Assembly (NCBI GenBank): GCA_016720585.1 | Contig: JADKKH010000001.1 | Coordinates: 372,001-436,000 of the forward strand | Length of the DNA stretch: 64,000 nucleotides | DNA from: Chitinophagaceae bacterium | Lineage (GTDB): Bacteria; Bacteroidota; Bacteroidia; Chitinophagales; Chitinophagaceae | Reading direction: 5' to 3' | Shown here: positions 25,186 to 34,200 of the stretch, in pieces | How positions within the stretch are numbered: position 1 is the stretch's first letter | Layout of the letters: each line of letters opens with the position of its first letter | Translations under genes and position numbers: made by a program | Notes under the pieces: model-generated | Told to the model about the DNA's origin: nothing | Database searches by the model: none | Seen by the model: the letters and a program-made list of their open reading frames with translations, nothing else

Positions 25186-26229
25186 ATGAACCAGCATTTA
25201 CAGAATATTTTCAATGTTATTCAGCAGGATGAAAGTATTACTGCTGAACAAAAGAATGCAATTATAAAATCGCTGAAGGATGCGGACAAAGAATTAGAGA
25301 TAACTGCCTTTAAGCTCGACCGGACAGAAAAAGTTAAAAAAACAACAGCTATTTTATTAGAAGAAACCATTGATGAACTTGAACAGAAAAGAAAAGCTAT
25401 TGAGGAAACCAATGCGGCTTTACAAAAATTGCTGGATGATCTGCATGCTACTCAGGCCCAATTGATCCAATCAGAAAAAATGGCATCATTGGGTGAACTC
25501 ACTGCAGGCATAGCCCATGAAATACAGAACCCATTGAATTTCGTTAATAATTTTTCTGATGTAAGTACTGAGCTGGTGGATGAAATGAATGAAGAGATAG
25601 ACAAAGGTAATTTGGAAGATGCTAAACAAATAGCCCAGGACCTGAAACAAAATCTGGAAAAAATAAATCACCATGGTAAACGGGCAGGTGATATTGTAAA
25701 AGGGATGCTGCAGCACAGCCGTAGCAGCAGTGGTGTCAAGGAGCCAACTGATATAAATGCTTTGGCGGATGAATATTTACGATTAGCTTATCACGGTTTG
25801 AGGGCAAAAGACAAATCATTCAATGCAACGATGAAAACTGATTTTGATGAAAGTATCGGTATTATCAATGTTATTCCGCAGGATATGGGAAGGGTGATAT
25901 TGAATTTAATTACGAATGCGTTTTATGCAGCCTCCCTGCCTCCGCCAGCTGGCGGATTCAAAGACCCTGATTATGTACACAGTCCTACAGTTTGGGTGAC
26001 TACAAAGAAAGAAGGGAATACAGTTTTGATTTCAGTTAGAGACAATGGACCGGGCATCTCTCAAAAAATACTGGATAAAATATTTCAACCTTTTTTTACC
26101 ACCAAACCCACAGGACAAGGAACAGGATTGGGTTTATCATTGAGTTATGATATTGTAAAAGCACATGGCGGGGAGTTGAAGGTGGTCACGAAAGAGGGAG
26201 AAGGAACAGAATTTATAGTTTTGATTTAA
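25186..26229 (+). CDS. Cytosolic histidine kinase with N-terminal coiled coil (array kinase 1)
   Basis: A 347-residue kinase without signal peptide, membrane segment or receiver. Residues about 27-97 form a coiled coil. The phosphoacceptor H111 lies in ELTAGIAHEIQNPLNFVNN; the N box is NLITNAFY, G1 is DNGPGI and G2 GTGLGLSLSYDI. The core is almost the same as in the four following kinases. The frame is open to ATG 25165, but that codon lies in a dispersed repeat arm, so I choose 25186. With no sensor of its own, it probably receives input from a partner such as the FIST protein. A short GC-rich insert (25931-25959) adds a LPPPAGGF-type loop to the ATPase domain. Confidence 0.92.
   Translation: MNQHLQNIFNVIQQDESITAEQKNAIIKSLKDADKELEITAFKLDRTEKVKKTTAILLEETIDELEQKRKAIEETNAALQKLLDDLHATQAQLIQSEKMASLGELTAGIAHEIQNPLNFVNNFSDVSTELVDEMNEEIDKGNLEDAKQIAQDLKQNLEKINHHGKRAGDIVKGMLQHSRSSSGVKEPTDINALADEYLRLAYHGLRAKDKSFNATMKTDFDESIGIINVIPQDMGRVILNLITNAFYAASLPPPAGGFKDPDYVHSPTVWVTTKKEGNTVLISVRDNGPGISQKILDKIFQPFFTTKPTGQGTGLGLSLSYDIVKAHGGELKVVTKEGEGTEFIVLI
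25931..25959. repeat. GC-rich palindromic insert in kinase 1 ATPase domain
   Basis: A CCTCCCTGCC stretch is followed by the 16-bp perfect palindrome TCCGCCAGCTGGCGGA (25941-25956). It lies in frame right after the N box and encodes ASLPPPAGGF. Two array kinases lack this loop, while kinases 2 and 4 carry a related insert at the same site. Confidence 0.65.
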
Positions 26230-26239
26230 AAATCCAGGT

Positions 26240-28213
26240 ATGAGATCATTTATTCTTTCGTTAATCTTTATTTCAGGATTATCATTTACTATTCATGCAC
26301 AGAATCAGAGTGCTGATAGTCTGAATCAATTATTAAAAATTTCTAATGCGGACACTAATCGTGTAAACTTGTTGCTTAAAATAGCTCAAACTTATTTTTT
26401 CTCAAAACCAGATACGTGTCTTTTTTATTCTGAAGAGGCCCTGGAGCTGGCCAGGAAGCTACATTTTATTTCAGGAGAAGTTACTGCATTAAATGTTTCA
26501 GGTGAGGCATTGAGATTTATTGGTAATTATCCCCGGGCACTTAAAATGCAAATTGCAGCAGTCGGGCTAAATCGAAAAATGAAAGACCCGGCTGGCGAAG
26601 CCGTGAGCCTTGGTTTTATTGGTTTGATTTATGTTGAATTCAGGGAGTATCGTCTGGGACTTAAATACCTACTACCGTCGCTGGAGTTGAACAGGCAGCT
26701 ATCCAATCGGATTATGGAAACTTTTACCTTAACAAATATTGGCAATGCCTATAATTTGCTGAAGATGCATGACTCTGCGTTATATTATCAACGAATGGCA
26801 CTAAAATACTTTGATGGTTTGAAACACGGCCCTTTGAAATCACTTATTTTAACGCGGTACGGTAATGCTTTTGTAGGTCTGGTTAAAAAAGATTCTGCCT
26901 TATTTTATTTTCAGATGGCAATGCAAAATGCAAATACTGTTATTGACATAGTCAATATTTCTAAAATTCAAATAAGAATTGCGGAATTGTATGAATCATC
27001 AGGAGGATTTGACTCAAGTTTGTATTATGCACGAAAAGGTTTTGTAAACAGTCAGCAATCTGCACAGATTTCAGAAATTCTAGCCGCCAGTAATTTACTC
27101 AAAAAGCTTTTCCGCCAAACTAAAAACTCAGATAGTGCTTTATTCTACCAGGAAATTGCTTACACAATGAATGACAGCTTATACGGACCTCAAAAATTTA
27201 AAGATCTTCAACTTTTAATGCTGGAAGAACAAGAGAGAGAACAAAAGGTTATCAGGGATCAAGAACAATTCAAAAATAAAATTAGATATACTATTCTAAT
27301 TTCAGCATTAGGCATTTTTTTACTGCTTGCATTTATTCTCATAAGAAATAACCGTCAAAAACAAAAAGCTAACAACCTGTTGAAAGAACAAAAAATTAAA
27401 ATTGAAAATACGCTGACAGAATTAAAAGCCACCCAATCCCAGCTTTTACAATCAGAAAAAATGGCAAGCCTTGGTGAACTTACTGCAGGCATTGCCCATG
27501 AAATTCAAAACCCGTTAAACTTTGTCAATAATTTTTCAGAGGTGAATAAAGAATTAGTTGATGAGATGCAGGCAGAATTAAAAGCCGGAAAAATTGAAGG
27601 GGCAATCGCAATTTCAAATGATATAAAAGAGAATGAAGAAAAAATAAATCATCACGGCAAAAGAGCCGATGCTATTGTAAAAGGGATGCTGCAACACAGC
27701 CGCAGCAGCAGCGGTGTAAAAGAACCCACAGATATTAATGCCCTGGCTGATGAATATTTGCGTTTGGCATATCATGGTTTAAGAGCAAAGGATAAGTCTT
27801 TCAATGCAACAATGATAACTGAATACGATGAGTCGATTGGCAACATCAGGATAATTCCACAGGATTTGGGAAGGGTCATTTTAAATTTAATTACGAATGC
27901 GTTTTATGCAGCCTCCCTGCCCTCCGCAGGAGGGTTCTCAGACTCCGATAATAATAAAAGCCCTAAAGTTTGGGTCAGTACAAAGAAGGTTGGGGATACC
28001 GTTTTCATTTCTGTTCGTGATAATGGCCCGGGAATCCCTCAAAAAATATTGGATAAAATATTTCAACCCTTCTTTACCACGAAACCAACCGGCCAGGGAA
28101 CCGGACTAGGGCTGAGTTTGAGTTATGATATTGTAAAAGCACATGGGGGGGAATTAAAAGTTGAGACAAAAGAAGGTGAAGGGTCAACATTTATCGTTTC
28201 GATACCGGTATAA
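26240..28213 (+). CDS. TPR-containing transmembrane histidine kinase (array kinase 2)
   Basis: A 657-residue kinase: signal peptide 1-20 (ends TIHAQ), an exported helical region about 25-335 with TPR-like pairs (for example SALYYQRMALKYF and SALFYFQMAMQNA), one membrane span about 350-369, a coiled coil, then HisKA with H420 and a complete HATPase domain. The TPR region would be periplasmic and could bind a partner protein or peptide. It starts 10 bp after kinase 1 and ends 10 bp before the giant kinase gene. An in-frame 38-nt insert (27912-27949) enlarges the ATPase loop. It carries no receiver and must signal to a separate one. Confidence 0.92.
   Translation: MRSFILSLIFISGLSFTIHAQNQSADSLNQLLKISNADTNRVNLLLKIAQTYFFSKPDTCLFYSEEALELARKLHFISGEVTALNVSGEALRFIGNYPRALKMQIAAVGLNRKMKDPAGEAVSLGFIGLIYVEFREYRLGLKYLLPSLELNRQLSNRIMETFTLTNIGNAYNLLKMHDSALYYQRMALKYFDGLKHGPLKSLILTRYGNAFVGLVKKDSALFYFQMAMQNANTVIDIVNISKIQIRIAELYESSGGFDSSLYYARKGFVNSQQSAQISEILAASNLLKKLFRQTKNSDSALFYQEIAYTMNDSLYGPQKFKDLQLLMLEEQEREQKVIRDQEQFKNKIRYTILISALGIFLLLAFILIRNNRQKQKANNLLKEQKIKIENTLTELKATQSQLLQSEKMASLGELTAGIAHEIQNPLNFVNNFSEVNKELVDEMQAELKAGKIEGAIAISNDIKENEEKINHHGKRADAIVKGMLQHSRSSSGVKEPTDINALADEYLRLAYHGLRAKDKSFNATMITEYDESIGNIRIIPQDLGRVILNLITNAFYAASLPSAGGFSDSDNNKSPKVWVSTKKVGDTVFISVRDNGPGIPQKILDKIFQPFFTTKPTGQGTGLGLSLSYDIVKAHGGELKVETKEGEGSTFIVSIPV
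27912..27949. repeat. 38-nt insert in kinase 2 ATPase domain, identical copy in kinase 4
   Basis: Starts CCTCCCTGCCCTCC, contains the stem CCCTCC-GCA-GGAGGG (27920-27934) and ends CTCCGAT. The same 38 nt recur without a difference at 39747-39784, in frame at the same protein position, although surrounding codons of the two genes differ at many silent sites. Confidence 0.8.
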
Positions 28214-28223
28214 ATGAAGTAAA

Positions 28224-31200
28224 ATGAAACTAAACAAAAAGCTGGAAGCAGAAGTGATACAGGTGTATAATACCTGGTGGGATAGCTATCTAAATGGCGA
28301 TGTGAAAACTTATGATTCTTTTCTTGAGGATGATTTCAGATTTATTGGATCTGCAGAAGCAGAAGCTTTTTTAAATAGAAAAGAGGCCACAAAATTTTTC
28401 AAAACAACGGCTTATCAGTTTGCAGGAAAAATTGAGAAGAGAAACAGTAGTATAAAAATTGAACCTGTTGATGGACTCGTACTTATAACAGAACTGTCTG
28501 ATGCCTATTTTCTTAATGGGGCTGAATGGGTTTTCTATTCCAAGTTCAGGTTTTCATCTCTGCTTAAAAAAAATAAACTTGGCTGGAAGTTTGTCTATCA
28601 ACATTTCTCAATGCCAGATACAAAAGCGCAGGAAGGTGAAACTATAGGATTTGAAAAAATTTCCAACGAAAACCTTGAACTCCGGGAAGCGGTAAATCGT
28701 CGCACTATTGAACTACAGGGAAAAAACCGGGAACTGGAAATAGAAACGGCTTTGGAAAAAGTGCGTGCTATTGCCATGGGCATGAAAGAACCCGCTGACA
28801 TGCTGGATGTATGCAAGACCATTTCTCTCCAGCTACAGGCATTGGGCGTAAAAGATATCCGAAATGTGCAAACAGCCATCTTTTACCCGGACAAGGGCAC
28901 ATACATGAATTATGAATATTATGCCCGGCATCATAAAACCTTCATCACCGAGACCATTTATACTAATCATAAAATTGCCAAGGTTTTTGCTGCAAAAATG
29001 CTGAAAGGTAAAGGCGAAGTTTCTGTTACCCATATTAAAGGTGAAAAAGTCAAAGACTGGATCGCTTACCAGAAAAGTACCAATGTATTTGTTGACCGGT
29101 TCCTGGAAAAAGCCAGTTCACTTAATTATTACTGGCATTCGCTGGGGCCAGTTGCGTTGGGCATTTCCAGCTATTCACCATTGAATAAGGTGGATCTGAA
29201 TTTATTCAATCGTTTCCTGAATGTATTTGAACTGGCTTATACAAGATTCCTGGACATTGAGCAGGCCATAGCGCAAGCCAAAGAAGCAAGGATTGAAGCA
29301 TCATTGGAAAAAGTAAGGGCACAGGCCCTGGGCATGCGAAAGCCCGAAGAGCTGACAAATGTATGCGAAATATTATTCAACGAATTGCAGGCACTGGGTT
29401 TCCCCGAACTCAGGAATGCCATGGTCAATATTCATAATGATGAAAAAAGAACTTTTATAAATTATGATTACTCAGATGAGATCGGCAAAAGTATCACCCC
29501 GTTGTTTTATGATATACACCCGGTCATAAAAAAACAGATCAAACAGGTACGAATTGCGGATGATGCCTTTTCTGAAACGGTGTTTAAAGGTAAAGACCTG
29601 GCAAGCTGGAAAGCATTCCGGAAAAGCCGGGGAGAGAAAGAAGATAAGCGGATAAAAAACAGTACGGCACTTTATTACTATTTCTATTCCATCGGAACAG
29701 GATCGATTGGTATCTCCACCTTCCAGGCCATATCTGAAGAAAAACAGGAAATATTAAAAAGGTTCAGAAATGTATTTGCTTTTGCTTACCGTAGATATAT
29801 GGATGTGTCTCTGGCTGAAGCACAGGCCAAAGAAGCAAAAATTGAACTTTCACTTGAAAGGGTGCGGGCCAGATCCATGGCCATGCATGCCAGTGATGAA
29901 TTGGTAGCAACATCGGCTGTACTGTTCCAGGAATTGAAGACACTGGGGATTGAAACCATCCGAACCGGCATTGGTATCATTGATGAGGTACAGGAAACCG
30001 TGGAAATCTGGTCATCCCAATTGATCGAACAAAAAGAAAATAAAGTGCTGGGCGTTGTGCCCGTCAATATGCATCCTTTTTTTAAAGGGTATTTTAAAGC
30101 CTGGAAAGGGAAAGAATCTTTCTTTTCCTATGGGTTGGCCGGGGATGAAGTTCCCCGGTATTACAAAACCATGTCTTCCATTATTTCGTATCCTGCGGGG
30201 AAAAGGTTTAACCCCCGGGAAACATTTTATACCTTCTTTTTCCCGGAAGGATCACTCAATGTAATAGCCTATAAATCTTTATCGGAAGAAGATTGTTCTA
30301 TCATGATACGATTTGCCCGGGTGTTCGGCCTGATTTACAGGCGTTTTCTCGATCTGCAAAAAGCAGAAGCACAGGCAAGAGAAGCACAGATAGAATTGTC
30401 ATTGGAAAGAGTAAGGGCAGGTGCCATGGCCATGCGGCAGTCTGCTGAGCTCAGTAAATTAATTGTTGTCTTGTACCAGGAGTTAAAGAAACTGGATGCT
30501 CAGCTCGACAGGTGCTTTATCATGATTGTAAATCCCGAAAATCAGGGCATCACCTGGTGGCTCGCAGGAAAGGAAGGCCTGATGGCTGAAAATGGTTTTT
30601 TTATTCAGATGAATCAGCATCCTTCCCATTTGATGTATCTCGACCACTGGCAGAAGCGGACAAAAAAATGGCAATATCTTTTTGAAGGAAAAGAAAAAAG
30701 AGACTGGGACAAATTTGGTTTCAATAAAACAGCGCTGGCCAAGTTGCCTGAGTTCATAAAAAAGGATATGGCCGGCGTAAAGAGCATTCATCTCTCAGGT
30801 TCATCTGATCAATTTGGTTCGCTGGTAACAGGCAGTCTTGAACCATTGCCCGAAGAGCACCAGGATATTATCAATCGTTTTACTATCGCATTCAACCAGG
30901 CTTATACCCGTTTTCTCGATCTGCAAAAAGCCGAGGCACAGGCCAGGGAAGCACAGATAGAATTGGGATTGGAAAGAGTGAGGGCAAGGGCCATGGCCAT
31001 GCAAAAATCGGACGAATTATCAGCATTGGTTGATACCTTGTTTAAAGAATTGACCAAACTTGATTTTGCATTAAACTGGTGCATCATCAATATCATTGAT
31101 GAGCCATCGCTGACCAATAGGGTTTGGGCTGCCAACCCTGAAACAAACAAGCCACCCGAATCGTACCTGATGAAGTTTGAAAATTATCCTTTTCATCATT

Positions 31201-34200
31201 CCATGCTAAAAGGATACCAGGAAAGAAAAACAAAACATGTATACGTTATAGAAGGAAAAGAGAAAACAACATACGATAATTATCTCTTTAATGAAACAGA
31301 ATGGAAAAGAGTTCCCAAAGATGCGCAGGATGCTTCAAGAGCCATGAAAAGATATGTGGCTACTTTCTCTTTCAGCAACTTTGGCGGGTTACAGACGGTT
31401 GGAGAGGAATATCTGTCTGAAGAGAATCTTGATATACTCAGCCGCTTCGGAAAAGTTTTCGATCTTACTTATACCCGTTTCAATGATTTGAAACTGGCCG
31501 AAGCCAGTGCAAGAGAAGCACAGATAGAAGCAGCATTAGAAAGAGTTCGTTCAAGAACGATGGCCATGCAAAAAAGTAAGGAATTGCCGGAAGCTGCTAA
31601 TTTATTATTTCACCAGGTTCAGGCTTTGGGCATGCCGGCATGGAGTGCCGGTTATTGCATATGGAACGATGATGGAAAATCAGTTACCTTATGGATGAGC
31701 AGTGAGGGAGTTTTGCAGCCGCCATTTACAGCTCCTACAACAGAAGATGAATTATTCATACAAATGCGGGAAGGGCATGAAAAGGGCAAAACATTACATG
31801 TGGTGGAGATGGGCGGCAAAAAACTGGAGGCACACTACCAGTATATGCGTACACTGCCTGTTGTTGGTGAAATTTTTGACTCGATACTTACAGCAGGTCA
31901 CCCGCTGCCCTCCTTCCAGGTCATGCATTACGCATACTTTTCCAAAGGGTATTTATTGTTCATTACTTATGAACCTGTTCCTGATGCCCATGATATTTTC
32001 AAACGCTTTGCGTCTGTCTTTGACCAAACCTATACCCGTTTCCTGGATCTCCAAAAAGCAGAAGCGCAGGCAAGAGAAGCACAGATAGAATTGGCACTCG
32101 AAAGAGTTCGTGCAAGAACGATGGCTATGCAACATAGCGAGGAATTACAAGATACTTCCCTTATACTCTTTGCGCAACTAAAAGAATTAGGAGAACCTGC
32201 AGAGCAATGTACTATAGGTATTATAAAGGAATCAGATGGGGTGGTAGAGATATCTGCAACGCTTCATGGAAATAAAATGCATCAAACTTTCAGGCATAAA
32301 TTAGATGAGCCTTTCGTGATGACTAAAATGTTCAAAAGTTGGAAAGATCAGCAAAAAACGTTGGTATTAGAAATCAAAGACGAAGAATTGAAGAAGTACA
32401 ATCAATACCGGAATGAATTGGTAGGCAAAGAAACATTTCCGGTAAAACTGCTTCCGGGTGATCGATGGATAATTCATATAGCTTATTTTTCCAAAGGCAT
32501 GCTGGCCTTGTCAACCAATGAACCCCGACCGGCAGAATCACTTCAACTATTAGAGCGGTTTGCAATAGTCTTCGAACAAACCTATATCCGTTTCCTTGAT
32601 CTCCAAAATGCCGAAGCACAGGCAAGAGAAGCCCAGATTGAAGCGGCACTGGAAAGAGTGAGAAGCCGTTCCATGGGTATGCAAAAAAGTGCTGAACTCA
32701 CTGAGGTAATCCAGGTTGTATTTGAACAATTCGTTCACTTAAATATCAAAATTGGACACACCGGGTTTGTTATGGATTATAAGGCCCGGGATGATTATGA
32801 TATCTGGGTAGCTGATCCGCTTGGAGGGGTTCCCTCGCAGGTAATCATTCCTTATTTTGATTCGGTGTATTACAATCGTTTTAATGAGGCCAAAGAAAAG
32901 GGAGAGAATTTCTTTGCCACCAATCTGAGCTTTGAAGAAAAAAACAAATTTTATCAAAAACTTTTTGAGTATATCCCCGGATTACCGGAGGAAGCAAAGG
33001 ATTTTTATTTTAGTTGCCCCGGTCTTGCCGCATCAACTGTATTGTTAGATAATGTTTGCCTCTATATTGAGAATTTCGATGGCATCTCCTATACAGATGA
33101 AGAGAATGCTACGCTGATGCGTTTTGGAAAAGTATTTCAGCAGACCTATACCCGTTTCCTCGATCTCCAAAAAGCCGAAGCACAAACAAGAGAATCTCAA
33201 ATTGAATTAGGATTGGAAAGAGTTCGCGCAAGAGCCATGGCGATGCAGAGTTCCGATGAGCTGAAAGAACTGATAGGAACAGTATTTACTGAGTTAACAA
33301 AACTTGATCTTGCCCTCACCCGTTGCATCATCTGGGTTTTTGAACCGACAACCAATGCAGCAAGATGGTGGATGGCGAATAGCGAAGAGCCATCCAACCC
33401 CATGAGCTTTTATATAAAATACCATGAGCACCCTGCTTATCTCACTTTTGTACAGGAATGGAAAAAACAAAATGCAAAATTTGTTTATGATCTCAACGGC
33501 GCTGATAAAATTGCCTGGGATGATATACTGTTTAATGAAACGGAGTTAAAACAACTTCCTGATGTTGTAAAAAATGGTATGAGGGCACCAGGAAGAGTTT
33601 TATTGTCTGCTTCCTTTAACAACTTTGGTGGTATCAATGTGGCCAGTCTTGAGCCATTATCAGATGAACATTTTGATTTATTGCTTCGCTTCGCAAAAGT
33701 TTTTGATCTTACCTACACCCGTTTCAACGATCTGCAAAAAGCAGAAGCACAGGCAAGAGAAGCACAGATTGAAACTTCGCTTGAAAGAATAAGGTCAAGG
33801 GCTATGGCCATGCATAACAGTGATGAACTGGGGGAGGCAGCTATTTTACTTTACCGGGAACTTCAATTATTAGGAATTACTCAATTTATTAACTGCGGAT
33901 ATGTGCTTATTGATGAAATAAATGATATGCAGCATGCATGGCTGACACATTCTGATGGAACAATCCGGGAAAGCCACCAAATGCCATTGACAGGTGATAG
34001 CGTGATGGATATAAGGTATGAAAACTGGAAAAGAAAAGTTCCGGTCTTTCGCCAAGTTGTCGGGGGAGATCAATTAAAGAATCATCTGGTTTTTGTTTCA
34101 GGTAAAACTAATTCAACAGAAGGTGCTGAAAATGTAATACCGCAATTACCGGATCCTACTGTTTTTTATTGTGGAAATTTTTCTGAAGGTTATCTGCACA